Shown one piece after another: positions 33,716-43,029 of a stretch of DNA of 64,000 nt. Origin of the DNA: Paractinoplanes polyasparticus. GTDB taxonomy: Bacteria; Actinomycetota; Actinomycetes; Mycobacteriales; Micromonosporaceae. The stretch covers positions 62,001-126,000 of the forward strand of contig NZ_JAHWFK010000019.1 of NCBI RefSeq assembly GCF_019710575.1, written 5' to 3'. Position 1 is the first letter of the stretch. Every line of letters begins with the position of its first letter. A model generated the notes under the pieces. The model was not told the DNA's origin. It worked only from the letters and a program-made list of their open reading frames with translations, and searched no databases. The position numbers were made by a program, and so were the translations under genes.

Positions 33716-34810
33716 TCAGATCCTGCGACGGCGACCCGTCATCAGGGCGAACGCCCCGGTCGTCAGCAGCGCCAACCCGGCCAGCGCGACCGCCGCGGCC
33801 GGCGCGCCGGTGATCGGCAGGCCGCCCCCGCCGCCGGGCGCCGGGGCGGCAGTGCCACCGGACGCCGCCGGGGAAGGCGGGGACGGCGGCGAGGGTGCGG
33901 GCGACGGATCCGGCGACAGCGCGGTCAGGTCGATCGTGAGGCTCGCCTTGTCGTTCGTGGCGTCGAACGTGGGGTGGATCCAGACCGAGCCGACGAAGTT
34001 GGACGGCGAGTCGAAGACGTGGAGGGCGAGCTTCACCGTCGTGCCCCGCAGCGGCGAGTTCGCGGGGATCGGCACGGTCCACCGGACTTCGTAGTCGTCG
34101 CCGGGCGCGAGCGGGTCGCGGACGGTGCACTGGTTCTTGTCCGACGTGTTCCGGCAGGTCAGACCCGGCTTCGTGCTGGCGCCCCGGCCCGGCCAGCGCG
34201 GCCCGTAGGTGTGGGTCTCGTGGAAGGTGAACCTGCCGGTCGTCATCGGGCCGTTGTTGCGCACGACCACGGTGTACGCCACGGCGTCGGCGCCGACTTC
34301 CAGGTCCTTCACCGACAGGCCGAGGTCGGCCCCGGCCGCGACCCGGCTCTGCCGGGTGATCGTGATCGGGCTGTTGGGCAGACCGTCGGCCGAGACCACC
34401 AGCCGGAACGGCAGCACGGCGCCGACCGGGGTGCCGTCCGCGACGCGCAGCTTGACCGACCACGGGAAGAGCCAGGGCTCGGTGGGGCTGACCCTGGTCG
34501 CCCGGCAGGTGAGATCGACGCCGTCCTGGACGCACGGGCCGGCCTCCTCGCGGCCCTCGAGCGCGCCGGGGCCGTCGTAGCTGACGCTCGGCGGCAGGGT
34601 CAGCACGGCCTTCAGCAGGGACGCGTCGGCCTCGCCGCCGATGAACTGCGCGCCGAACCCCTGCTGATAGGAGTAGCCGGCCGCCATCTCGGGGGTGAAG
34701 GTGCCCGCGTAGGCGGACAGCTCGACAGCCGCGGCACGGGCGGGGGTCATGGCTGCGCCCACGAGGGCAAGCGCGATGCCGAGGGAGCAGACGAGCCGGC
34801 GCAGGATCAC
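33716..34810 (-). CDS. Secreted LPXTG-anchored surface protein, paralogue B
   Basis: 364 aa from GTG 34810 with a signal peptide (LVCSLGIALALVGAAM, cleaved near TPARA). It has the same design as paralogue A: Ig-like repeats (YTVVVRNNGPMTTGRFTFHE, DKNQCTVRDPLAPG), a Pro-rich stalk, LPITG, a membrane helix and a basic tail. The two genes are 42 bases apart and co-directional, so they are probably one transcript. A recent tandem duplication followed by divergence is the simplest origin. Likely role is surface adhesion or wall architecture, by inference. Confidence 0.82.
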   Translation of the reverse strand: MILRRLVCSLGIALALVGAAMTPARAAAVELSAYAGTFTPEMAAGYSYQQGFGAQFIGGEADASLLKAVLTLPPSVSYDGPGALEGREEAGPCVQDGVDLTCRATRVSPTEPWLFPWSVKLRVADGTPVGAVLPFRLVVSADGLPNSPITITRQSRVAAGADLGLSVKDLEVGADAVAYTVVVRNNGPMTTGRFTFHETHTYGPRWPGRGASTKPGLTCRNTSDKNQCTVRDPLAPGDDYEVRWTVPIPANSPLRGTTVKLALHVFDSPSNFVGSVWIHPTFDATNDKASLTIDLTALSPDPSPAPSPPSPPSPAASGGTAAPAPGGGGGLPITGAPAAAVALAGLALLTTGAFALMTGRRRRI

Positions 34811-34933
34811 GGCCGCACGGTAGCAACTGCGACGGTCCCGCCACGCACTCATCCGATTTGGCGCTAATTCCGGATGGTGAAGCGGGTGCGCTCCCAAGTT
34901 TCGGGGTCATGACAGCGGCGTTACGTTCCGGCA

Positions 34934-35953
34934 ATGGCGATGAAAGCGCTTTCAAAGGCGACCATCTATCAGGTGGCCCAGCTCGCGGATGTCTCCATCG
35001 CCACTGTCTCGCGGGCTCTGCGCGACTCCGATCTGGTCACGGCCGAGACGCGGGAGCGGGTGCGGAGCGCCGCCCGCGAGCTGAACTTCACCCCCAGCCG
35101 GCCGGCACGTTCGCTGGCCGAGGGGCGCCACGCGGCCAACGGCATCGTCTTCCCCGACCTGATCGGTCCCTACTACGCCGAGGTGGTGCTGGGGTACGAG
35201 GCGACCGCGGCCGCCTCGGGCAGCAGCGTGCTGATCCTGGCCACCAACGGGCGGCCGGACGCGGCGGCCGCCGTTCGTGAGCTGGCCGGGCGGGTCGACG
35301 GGCTCACCGTGATGGGCCGCACCGTCGACGACGAGGTGGTGGCCGGGATCGCGAGCACCGGACTGCCCGTCGTGCTGCTGGCGCGCGACCCGGTCGACGG
35401 CGTGGACACCGTGCGGGCCGGCAACTCCGGCACGGCGCGGGCGCTGGCCGAGCACCTGGTCGGGCATGGGCACCGCACGCTCACGTTCCTGGGCGACCCG
35501 GACGAGTCGCCCGACGTCGCCGGCCGGTACGCCGGTGTGCGGGCCGGGTCGAAGGGGGCGCGTCTGACCCTCGTACGCGGGAAGGGTCTTGACCTTGATT
35601 CGGGCCGGCGCGCCGCCGAGCAGCTGCTGACCCGCGCGAAGCCGGACGCCGTGATCTGCGCGAACGACGAGGTCGCGCTGGGAGTGCTGCTCGCCGCGAG
35701 CGAACAGGGCCTGCGCGTGCCCGAGGACCTGGCCGTGACCGGCTGGGACGACCTGCTCGCGGCCCGGTTCGCCGGACTGACCACCGTGCGGCAGCCGATG
35801 CGCGAGCTCGGCGCGACCGCGGCCCGCTGGCTGAACCGGCGGATCGACGAGAACAGCTCAGAACAGAACAGGACAGCCGCCCGCCGCCGGATCCTGGCCA
35901 CCGAGCTGGTGATCCGGCAGAGCTGCGGCGTGCACGAGGAGGTGCGTTCATGA
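34934..35953 (+). CDS. LacI-family transcriptional repressor
   Basis: 339 aa. The N-terminal helix-turn-helix is TIYQVAQLADVSIATVSRAL, followed by the hinge (TPSRPARSLAEG) and a periplasmic-binding-protein-like effector domain (NGIVFPDLIGPYYAEVV ... DAVICANDEVALGVL). It heads the ABC transporter/glycoside hydrolase operon and overlaps the next gene by four bases. The perfect palindrome TGAAAGCGCTTTCA lies over codons 3-7, so it likely represses its own operon until a sugar binds. An alternative start is ATG 34940. Confidence 0.9.
   Translation: MAMKALSKATIYQVAQLADVSIATVSRALRDSDLVTAETRERVRSAARELNFTPSRPARSLAEGRHAANGIVFPDLIGPYYAEVVLGYEATAAASGSSVLILATNGRPDAAAAVRELAGRVDGLTVMGRTVDDEVVAGIASTGLPVVLLARDPVDGVDTVRAGNSGTARALAEHLVGHGHRTLTFLGDPDESPDVAGRYAGVRAGSKGARLTLVRGKGLDLDSGRRAAEQLLTRAKPDAVICANDEVALGVLLAASEQGLRVPEDLAVTGWDDLLAARFAGLTTVRQPMRELGATAARWLNRRIDENSSEQNRTAARRRILATELVIRQSCGVHEEVRS
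34941..34954. promoter_or_regulatory. LacI-type operator palindrome
   Basis: TGAAAGCGCTTTCA, a perfect 14-base dyad with central CG, is the classical LacI/CcpA-family operator form. It sits within the first codons of the repressor gene, so a bound protein would block transcription of the operon. It is the only such site I saw at the head of the operon. Confidence 0.75.
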
Positions 35954-37206
35954 GACAGCGATGGCTGGCCGTGGCAGCGTCCGCGGCCCTGATGGTGAGT
36001 GTGACCGCGGGATGCGGCCGCGACGACAGCGGCGGCGGCGAGACCGCCAAGGCCGTGGAGGAGGGCAAGGCCACCGGCGAGATAACCGTGTGGGCGATGG
36101 GCACCGAGGGCGAGAAACTCGGCGAGTTCGCCAAGGCGTTCACCGCCGAGAACCCGGAGGCCAAGGTCAATGTGACCGCGGTGCCGTGGGACTCGGCGCA
36201 GCAGAAGATCTCGAGCGCGATCGCGGCCGGGCAGACCCCGGACGTGTCGATGATCGGCACGACCATGCAGGGCGAGTTCGCCAAGACCGGCGCGCTCGAC
36301 CCCACCCCGGCTGACCTGTTCCAGAAGGACGCCTTCTTCCCGGGCGCGTGGGACACCACGGTCGTCGACGACACGCCGTACGGCATTCCCTGGTACGTCG
36401 AGACGCGCGGCATCTTCTACCGGACCGACCTGGCCCGGAAGGCCGGCTTCCCGGACGGCCCGACGACGTGGGAGGACCTGACGGCGTTCGCGAAGGCGTT
36501 GCAGGACAAGGCCGGCGCCAAGTGGGGCATCAGCCTGCAGCCCGGCAAGACCGGCAGCTGGCAGTCGATCCTGCCGTTCGGCTGGTCCAACGGCGCTTCC
36601 ATCGAGGCCGACGGTAAATGGACGTTCGACACGCCGCAGATGGCCGAGGCGCTGACGTACTACCAGTCGTTCTTCAAGGACAAGCTGTCCCCGGCCGACC
36701 TGCCGCAGGGCGCGCTCGAGCCGGCCTTCGTCAAGGGTGAGATCGGCGCGTTCATGTCCGGCCCGTGGCACGTGGGCATCCTCAACGAGCAGGGCGCCAA
36801 GGGGAAGTTCGCGGTCGCGCCCATGCCCACCAAGCAGTCGTCGACCTCGTTCATCGGCGGCAGCAACCTGGCCGTCTTCAAGGACGCCAAGAACCGGGAC
36901 GCCGCCTGGAAGTTCCTGGCCTGGCTGAGCAAGCCCGACGTCCAGGTGAAGTGGTACCAGGCGGTCAGCGACCTGCCCGCCGTCCAATCGGCCTGGGACG
37001 ACCCGGCGCTGTCGGCCGACCCGATGCTCAAGGTGTTCGGGACGCAACTGGAGTCGGCCAAGGCGCCACCGTCCTTCCCGACCTGGACCCAGCTCGCCGC
37101 GACGTTCGACGTCGAGGCCGAGAAGGTGTGCGTCGCCGGGGCCGACCCCGCGGCCGCGCTGAAGGCGGTGCAGAGCCAGGCCGAATCCATCGGCACCGGC
37201 TCGTGA
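35950..37206 (+). CDS. Sugar ABC transporter substrate-binding lipoprotein
   Basis: 418 aa. The lipoprotein signal ends in the lipobox VTAGC, so the mature protein is membrane-tethered on the outer face. The remainder has the family-1/extracellular solute-binding SBP fold (EITVWAMGTEGEKL, FAKAFTAENPEAKVNVTAVP, GIPWYVETRGIFYRTDL, GGSNLAVFKDAKN). These typically bind oligosaccharides or disaccharides. Start overlaps the lacI stop (ATGA); stop overlaps the first permease start. Confidence 0.9.
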   Translation: MRQRWLAVAASAALMVSVTAGCGRDDSGGGETAKAVEEGKATGEITVWAMGTEGEKLGEFAKAFTAENPEAKVNVTAVPWDSAQQKISSAIAAGQTPDVSMIGTTMQGEFAKTGALDPTPADLFQKDAFFPGAWDTTVVDDTPYGIPWYVETRGIFYRTDLARKAGFPDGPTTWEDLTAFAKALQDKAGAKWGISLQPGKTGSWQSILPFGWSNGASIEADGKWTFDTPQMAEALTYYQSFFKDKLSPADLPQGALEPAFVKGEIGAFMSGPWHVGILNEQGAKGKFAVAPMPTKQSSTSFIGGSNLAVFKDAKNRDAAWKFLAWLSKPDVQVKWYQAVSDLPAVQSAWDDPALSADPMLKVFGTQLESAKAPPSFPTWTQLAATFDVEAEKVCVAGADPAAALKAVQSQAESIGTGS

Positions 37207-38132
37207 CCGCGGTCCTGACGCGGCCCGCTGAGGCGGGCCGCGTCGCCCCGGCCGGTAAACGGCGCCGGAAGTGGGTCGGCTGGTCCTTCGCGGCCCCGTT
37301 CACCGTGCTGTTCCTGGTGTTCGCGCTGCTGCCGGTCATCGCCTCGCTGGTGATGAGCGTGACCGACATGCGGGCCACGGACCTGCGGACGCCGCTGTCG
37401 GTGAACTTCGTCGGCCTCGACAACTACACGAGGCTGTTCTCCGACGACCTGTTCGTCCGCTCGGCGATCAACACGCTCGTCTTCGTGGGTCTGGGCGTGC
37501 CGCTGACCATCGTGGCCGCCATGGCCGCCGCCAACGGGCTCAATTCGGGCCTGATCCGGTTCCGCGCGCTGTTCCGCGTCGGGTTCTACCTGCCCGTGGT
37601 CACCAGCATCGTGGCCATCGCGGTGATCTGGCGGTTCCTGCTCGACCCCGAGGCAGGCCTGGTCAACAACCTGCTCGCCCAGGTCGGGATCACGGGGCCG
37701 AACTGGCTCGGGGACACCAGCACGTCGCTGGGCTCGATCATCGTGATGGCCGCGTGGCGCAACTTCGGCTCGCTCATGGTGATCTTTCTGGCGGCGCTGC
37801 AGGGCATTCCCACCGATCTGTACGAGGCCGCGCGGCTCGACGGCGCGGGCCGGTGGCAGCAGTTCCGGCGGATCACGCTGCCGCTGATGCGCCCGGCCCT
37901 GCTGTTCGGCGCGGTCATCACCGGCATCGGCTACCTGCAACTGTTCGAGGAGCCGCTGGTGATGACCCAGGGCGGGCCGCTCAGCTCGACGTTGTCGGTC
38001 AGCTACCACATCTACAACCAGTTCGGGTTCGGCAACTACGGCTACGCCGCGGCGGCCTCGTACGTGTTGTTCGTGGCCGTCGTCGCCCTGTCCGTGCTGC
38101 AGTTCCGGCTGCTGGGGAGCCGTGATGACTAG
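37203..38132 (+). CDS. Sugar ABC transporter permease (MalF-like)
   Basis: 309 aa from GTG 37203. Six hydrophobic helices after a basic N-terminus (GKRRRKWVG). The EAA motif in the cytoplasmic loop is LYEAARLDGAGRWQQFRRITLPLMRP. It forms the pore together with the next gene product. The GTG overlaps the binding-protein stop by four bases. No ATPase gene is in the operon, so a shared MsiK-type ATPase elsewhere is expected, as in many actinobacterial sugar importers. Confidence 0.9.
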   Translation: MTAVLTRPAEAGRVAPAGKRRRKWVGWSFAAPFTVLFLVFALLPVIASLVMSVTDMRATDLRTPLSVNFVGLDNYTRLFSDDLFVRSAINTLVFVGLGVPLTIVAAMAAANGLNSGLIRFRALFRVGFYLPVVTSIVAIAVIWRFLLDPEAGLVNNLLAQVGITGPNWLGDTSTSLGSIIVMAAWRNFGSLMVIFLAALQGIPTDLYEAARLDGAGRWQQFRRITLPLMRPALLFGAVITGIGYLQLFEEPLVMTQGGPLSSTLSVSYHIYNQFGFGNYGYAAAASYVLFVAVVALSVLQFRLLGSRDD

Positions 38133-38949
38133 AGACCGCGTCGCCAAGCTCTCGCTGTACGCCATCCTGGTCGCCGGGCTGCTGGTGGTGGTCGGGCCGT
38201 TCCTGTGGATGCTGCTGTCGTCGTTCAAGACCGAGGCCGAGATCCGCTCGGTGCCGCCGACCTGGTGGCCGTCCACCTGGTCGCTCGGCAACTACCGTGA
38301 CCTGTTCGACCGGCTCGACTTCCCGCAGTACTTCGCCAACTCGGCGATCGTGGCCGTGCTGGTGACGCTGGGGAACCTGCTGTTCTGCTCGCTGCTCGGG
38401 TACGCCCTGGCCAAGCTCGACTTCCCCGGGCGCAAGGCGCTGTTCCTGGTCGTGCTGGGCATGCTCATGGTGCCGGGCATGGTGACCTTCGTGCCGCAGT
38501 TCGTGCTCGTGTCCAACATGGGACTGGCCAACTCGTACGCGGGCCTGGTGCTGCCGTTCCTGGCCGGGCCGTTCGGCGTGTTCCTGATGCGCCAGTTCCT
38601 GCTGGCCGTCCCGGACGACCTGATCGAGGCGGCCCGGGTCGACGGGGCCGGCGAGTGGCGGATCTTCTGGCGGGTCGTGCTGCCGCTGTGCAAACCGGCC
38701 CTGGCCACCCTGGGCATCCTGACGTTCCTCAGCTCGTGGAACAACTTCCTGTGGCCGCTCGTGGTGGCCACGACCGACGACAAGTACACGCTGCCGGTGG
38801 CCCTCGCGCTCTACGCCATCGGGCAGAACCGCATCTACTACGGCCTGCTGCTCGCGGGCGCGGTCGTGGTCGTGCTGCCCGTCCTGATCGTCTTCCTGGC
38901 GCTGCAACGGCACTTCATGCGCGGCATCGCCACCACCGGACTCAAATAG
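38125..38949 (+). CDS. Sugar ABC transporter permease (MalG-like)
   Basis: 274 aa from ATG 38125, chosen because GGGGAG at 38114-38119 gives proper spacing; a GTG at 38122 is in frame. Six hydrophobic helices, with the EAA motif DLIEAARVDGAGEWRIFWR then VVLPLCKPAL. Overlaps the end of the MalF-like gene, so translation is coupled. Together the two permeases make the heterodimeric channel of the sugar importer. Confidence 0.9.
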   Translation: MTRDRVAKLSLYAILVAGLLVVVGPFLWMLLSSFKTEAEIRSVPPTWWPSTWSLGNYRDLFDRLDFPQYFANSAIVAVLVTLGNLLFCSLLGYALAKLDFPGRKALFLVVLGMLMVPGMVTFVPQFVLVSNMGLANSYAGLVLPFLAGPFGVFLMRQFLLAVPDDLIEAARVDGAGEWRIFWRVVLPLCKPALATLGILTFLSSWNNFLWPLVVATTDDKYTLPVALALYAIGQNRIYYGLLLAGAVVVVLPVLIVFLALQRHFMRGIATTGLK

Positions 38950-38961
38950 AAGGAGCACTCG

Positions 38962-40479
38962 GTGAGACGCCTACTCGTGCCAGTCCTCGCACTAGTGATG
39001 ATCTTGAGCGGTGCCCAGGTGGCGCAGGCCGCGCCCGATCCACTACGCGCCTACGCCAAGGACACCTGGAAGTCGCTGGTCGCCATGACCGATCCGGCCA
39101 CCGGCCTGGTCGCCGACAACATTCCAGGCGACTTGTCCGCGCCGGATGCCTACACCTCGCCGACCAACATCGGCGGTTACCTCTGGTCGGCTCTGGTGGC
39201 GCGGGAACTGGGCCTGATCTCGCCGCGGGAAGCCACGCAGCGGGTTGATCGCACGCTGACCACGCTTGCTTCGCTGCGCCACCACGACAGATCGGGCATG
39301 TTCTATAACTGGTACAACCCACACACCGGAGACGTGCTGACGGTGCTGCCGGACGGCACCGCGGTGACGCCCTTCCTGTCCAGCGTCGACAACGGGTGGC
39401 TGGCCGCGGCGCTGCAGGTCGTGCAGGGTGGATTCCCGTCGCTGCGGGGCAAGGCGGCGCGGGTGCTCGACCGGATGGACTTCGGCTTCTCCTTCAACCC
39501 GGCGGCGACGTCCCCGATCGGCACGCGCGGGCTGATCCGCGGCGGCTTCTGGGACACCCAGCCGCCCGGGTGCTCGGTGGCTTCTCCGGCCGACGGCGTC
39601 TGGTTCACCTGCAACCACTACGACATCACCGTGACCGAGCCGCGGATGGCGACCTATCTGGGCATCGGCTCGGGGCAGATACCGGCCACCGCGTACTTCG
39701 ACACCATGCGCACCCTGCCCGACAGCTGCGACTACTCGTGGCAGGAGATGCAGCCGCAGGGCTTCACCACCACCCACCTGGGCCGGCAGGTCTACGAGGG
39801 CTCGTACCGCTACCGGGGCATCACGTTCGTGCCGTCGTGGGGCGGCGACATGTTCGAGGCGCTGATGCCCGACCTGTTCGTGCCCGAGGCGGCGTGGGGT
39901 CCGCGCAGCTGGGGCCGCAACCACCGGGCGACGGTGGCGGCGCAGATCGAGCACGGGCTGAATGACGCCCGGTACGGCTACTGGGGGTTCTCGCCGGCGT
40001 CGAACCCGTTCGGTGGGTACGGGGTGTACGGCGTGGACGCCATGGGCATGGACACCGACGGCTACCCGTCCGATGTCGAGGGCGGCAGGTACGACGCCGG
40101 CTTCGGTGACTGCCGTCCGGCCGGGCCACCCGCCGTCTACGGCGACGGTGTGGTCACGCCGCACGCGGCCTTCCTGGCTCTGCCGTACGCGCCCGGGCCC
40201 GTCCGGGCCAACCTGGCCAAGATGAAGAGCAACCTCGGTGCGTACGGGCCGGGTGGGTTCTACGACGCGGTCGCCGTGCGCTCGGGCACCGTCGCCCAGC
40301 GGTATCTCTCCCTCGATCAATCGATGATCATGGGTGCGTTGGGTAACCACCTGGCCAAGGACGTCATCAAGAAGGCGTTCGTGACGCCGCGGTTCGAACG
40401 GGCCGTGAGGCCGCTGCTCGCCCGCGAGACGTTCAACGTGCCGGCCGGGCAGAGGCTGCCGCAACTGGGAGGTCGATGA
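38962..40479 (+). CDS. Secreted glycoside hydrolase, Glycoamylase-domain (DUF3131-like)
   Basis: 505 aa from GTG 38962, after the ribosome-binding site AAGGAGC. Signal peptide with cleavage after AQVAQAA. The mature part follows the Glycoamylase-like (alpha/alpha)6-barrel family: TSPTNIGGYLWSALVARELG, FYNWYNPHTG, SVDNGWLAAAL and MDFGFSFNPAA. Relatives are cyclic beta-1,2-glucan-acting and GH144/GH162-type enzymes, so a beta-glucan substrate is plausible. Release of oligosaccharides outside the cell and uptake by the ABC importer is the inferred division of work. Confidence 0.8.
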   Translation: MRRLLVPVLALVMILSGAQVAQAAPDPLRAYAKDTWKSLVAMTDPATGLVADNIPGDLSAPDAYTSPTNIGGYLWSALVARELGLISPREATQRVDRTLTTLASLRHHDRSGMFYNWYNPHTGDVLTVLPDGTAVTPFLSSVDNGWLAAALQVVQGGFPSLRGKAARVLDRMDFGFSFNPAATSPIGTRGLIRGGFWDTQPPGCSVASPADGVWFTCNHYDITVTEPRMATYLGIGSGQIPATAYFDTMRTLPDSCDYSWQEMQPQGFTTTHLGRQVYEGSYRYRGITFVPSWGGDMFEALMPDLFVPEAAWGPRSWGRNHRATVAAQIEHGLNDARYGYWGFSPASNPFGGYGVYGVDAMGMDTDGYPSDVEGGRYDAGFGDCRPAGPPAVYGDGVVTPHAAFLALPYAPGPVRANLAKMKSNLGAYGPGGFYDAVAVRSGTVAQRYLSLDQSMIMGALGNHLAKDVIKKAFVTPRFERAVRPLLARETFNVPAGQRLPQLGGR

Positions 40480-40480
40480 A

Positions 40481-42265
40481 ATGACGATCGAGGACCAGGC
40501 CCGGTCCCGCTGGGCCACCCTGATGGGCGGCGGCGGGGCTCAGGACCGTACGCCCGGAAAACCGCAACAGTCGACGCTGCCCGCACCGACCGGGGTCTTC
40601 GCGGTCAGCGGCCGGGGCCAGGTCAGCGTCTCGTGGGACGCGGTGCCGGGCGCCATCGGCTACGCGGTGCACCGGGCCGACTCGGCCGACGGGCCGTTCG
40701 AGGTCGTCGACCACGGCGGTGGCGACGTCCTGGCCGTGCCGCACGGGCCCTACGCCGACACCACGGCCGGGCGGGGCGGCTGGTACGCGGTCGCTGCCCT
40801 GGAAACGGTGACCGCGCTCGGGCCGGTGTCCACCCCGGTGCCCGCCGTCGACATCTCGCAGCCCCCGATGGTGACCGTCAACGTCGGCTCGGACACCTCG
40901 CCGCTGCCGCGGGTGTGGGAGGCGATGGTCGGCTCGGAGCATCTGTCGCACCTGCTGTCGGCCGAGGTCACCGGCGGGCGGCTGATCGGTGAGGAGCTGA
41001 CCGAGGCGCTGCGGCGCGTCCACGACGAGCTGGGCGTGCGGACGGTGCGCGCGCATCACATCCTCGGCGACGACGTGGGCGTCTACCGCGAGGTCGGCGG
41101 CGAGCCGGTGTACGACTTCAGCCGGGTCGACCGCGTCTACGACGCCGTCCGCTCGATCGGGCTGACGCCGGTCGTCGAGTTCGGCTACATGCCCCGCGAC
41201 CTGGCCCGCGATCCGTCGCAGACGGTCTTCACGTATCAGGGCATCATCTCGCCGCCGCGCGACTGGGACCGCTGGTACGACCTGATCCGGGCCTTCACGG
41301 CGCACGTCGTCGACCGCTACGGACTCGACGAGGTGCGCTCGACCTGGTGGTTCGAGGCGTGGAACGAGCCCAACCTGTCGGTGTTCTGGTCGGGCACGAC
41401 CGAGGAGTACTGGAAGCTGTACGAGCTCACCGCGCGGGCGGTGCGCGACGTCGACCCCGGCCTGCGGGTGGGCGGCCCGGCCACGGCAGCGGTCGGCTGG
41501 GTCGAGGACACGCCCGCCTCGGCCGACTTCATCTCCACCCACGTGTACGGGACGCTGCCGCTCGACCTGCGCCCGCTGGCCGGCGACCGTCCGCTGCTGT
41601 GGACCGAATGGGGCGTCACCGCCACCCACGGCAACCCGATCAACGACACCGTGTTCGCGGCGGCGTTCCTGCTCAAGGGCATGCACTCGGCGTCCGGGCG
41701 GATCGAGGCGCTCGCACCCTGGGTGGCCAGCGACCACTTCGAGGAGCTGGGCCGCCCGCAACGGCTGTTCCACGGCGGCTTCGGGCTGCTCACCGTGGGC
41801 AACCTGGCCAAGCCGAAATTCTGGGCGCTGTCGCTGGCGGCCCGGCTCGGCCCCGAGGAGCTGCCGGTGTCGCTGTCCGGCGACGGCGCGAACAGCCTGG
41901 TCTCGGCGTGGGCGTCCCGCTACGACGACGGCGGAACCGGGGTGCTCCTGTTCAACAGCACCCTCGACCACAGCCGGACCGCCGGCGAACCGCACCTGCA
42001 CCGCAGGGTCGTGCTGCGGCCCGGCCTGACCGCGCCGCACCGGCTGCGGATGTGGCGGGTCGACCAGACCCACGGGAACATCGCCGCCCAGTTCGACGGC
42101 GAGTGGCCGTCGCCCACGCAGTGGGAGGCCCTGGCCGAGGCGGACCGCCTGGATGAGTCCGAGCCGCCGCGGCGCGTCGCGCCGGGCGAGGACGTCACCC
42201 TGGAGCTCCCCAACCCGGGCATCGTGTTCCTGGAGTTCCGGCCTATTCCGACCAGGACCGGGTGA
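40481..42265 (+). CDS. GH39-like glycoside hydrolase
   Basis: 594 aa without a signal peptide, so it probably works in the cytoplasm on imported sugars. An N-terminal fibronectin-III-like domain (about residues 35-125; VSVSWDAVPGAIGYAVHRAD) leads into a GH39-type TIM barrel. The acid/base Glu is in WFEAWNEPNLSVFW and the nucleophile Glu in LLWTEWGV. A C-terminal beta domain follows. GH39 covers beta-xylosidases and iduronidases; the specificity is unknown here. It is the last gene of the operon and starts right after the previous stop. Confidence 0.82.
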   Translation: MTIEDQARSRWATLMGGGGAQDRTPGKPQQSTLPAPTGVFAVSGRGQVSVSWDAVPGAIGYAVHRADSADGPFEVVDHGGGDVLAVPHGPYADTTAGRGGWYAVAALETVTALGPVSTPVPAVDISQPPMVTVNVGSDTSPLPRVWEAMVGSEHLSHLLSAEVTGGRLIGEELTEALRRVHDELGVRTVRAHHILGDDVGVYREVGGEPVYDFSRVDRVYDAVRSIGLTPVVEFGYMPRDLARDPSQTVFTYQGIISPPRDWDRWYDLIRAFTAHVVDRYGLDEVRSTWWFEAWNEPNLSVFWSGTTEEYWKLYELTARAVRDVDPGLRVGGPATAAVGWVEDTPASADFISTHVYGTLPLDLRPLAGDRPLLWTEWGVTATHGNPINDTVFAAAFLLKGMHSASGRIEALAPWVASDHFEELGRPQRLFHGGFGLLTVGNLAKPKFWALSLAARLGPEELPVSLSGDGANSLVSAWASRYDDGGTGVLLFNSTLDHSRTAGEPHLHRRVVLRPGLTAPHRLRMWRVDQTHGNIAAQFDGEWPSPTQWEALAEADRLDESEPPRRVAPGEDVTLELPNPGIVFLEFRPIPTRTG

Positions 42266-42911
42266 CCGTCAGGTTCTCCTGCCACCGGCGGCGGGCAGCC
42301 GCCGGCCCGTGACGGAAGCGCTCCACGAAGCCTTCGCACCGGGCCACGGCCGCCCGCTGCCGGCGCGCCCACGAGGGACGCACCCCGTACCCGCCGAACA
42401 GGTCGTCCAGGTCGGCGACGGCCCGCGGGTGGTGGCGCCGGACTATCCACTCGCACCAGGCGAGGTCCTCGATCGGGTCGCCCGGGTGCGCCCACTCCCA
42501 GTCCAGCAACCCGGTGACCCGGAACGTGTCCTGGTCGAACAGCATGTTGTTGGGCCCGAAGTCGCCGTGCACCACGACCCAGCCGGTGCCGGCCGCGGTG
42601 CCCGGGAAGACCCGGCCCACGTCGACCTGCTGGAGCCGCCGCAGCAGGTCGCCGCACGACCGCAGCACCGGACGGGCCAGCCCCTCGTCGATCAGATCCT
42701 GGCCGTGCAGGCCGGGCAGCTGCTCGAGCTGAAGCGCGCCCTCGGGCACGCCGAGCACCTTGGGCACGGGGAAGCCGGGCGGGAGCCGCTCGAGCAGGCT
42801 CAGCTCGGTGCCCCGGCGCAGCGCCTCGTCGATGCCGCCCTGGTAGCGCTTGACCACCACGGACCCATCGCCGCGGGTGTCGTTCGTGTAGCCGTGCCGC
42901 AGTGGCCGCAC
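42243..42911 (-). CDS. APH/choline-kinase-like phosphotransferase
   Basis: 222 aa from GTG 42911. A kinase-fold small-molecule phosphotransferase: the Brenner motif is VVHGDFGPNNMLF and the DFG-equivalent LLDWEWAHPGDP. The glycine loop is short, so the N-terminus may be reduced. Longer frames extend into the upstream tandem repeats, but that part looks non-coding. Substrate unknown. The 3' end overlaps the GH39 gene by 23 bases on the opposite strand. Confidence 0.8.
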   Translation of the reverse strand: MRPLRHGYTNDTRGDGSVVVKRYQGGIDEALRRGTELSLLERLPPGFPVPKVLGVPEGALQLEQLPGLHGQDLIDEGLARPVLRSCGDLLRRLQQVDVGRVFPGTAAGTGWVVVHGDFGPNNMLFDQDTFRVTGLLDWEWAHPGDPIEDLAWCEWIVRRHHPRAVADLDDLFGGYGVRPSWARRQRAAVARCEGFVERFRHGPAAARRRWQENLTVTRSWSE

Positions 42912-43029
42912 CGCCCCTCCCCTGCCGCTCGTCCTGTGCCTGCGGGTGCCGGGCGATCGTACGACCTGCGCCTTCCGGCTTTCTCCCGGCGCCGGTCCGC
43001 CGCGCTGTTCCTCCGTGCCCTTGGTGGCC

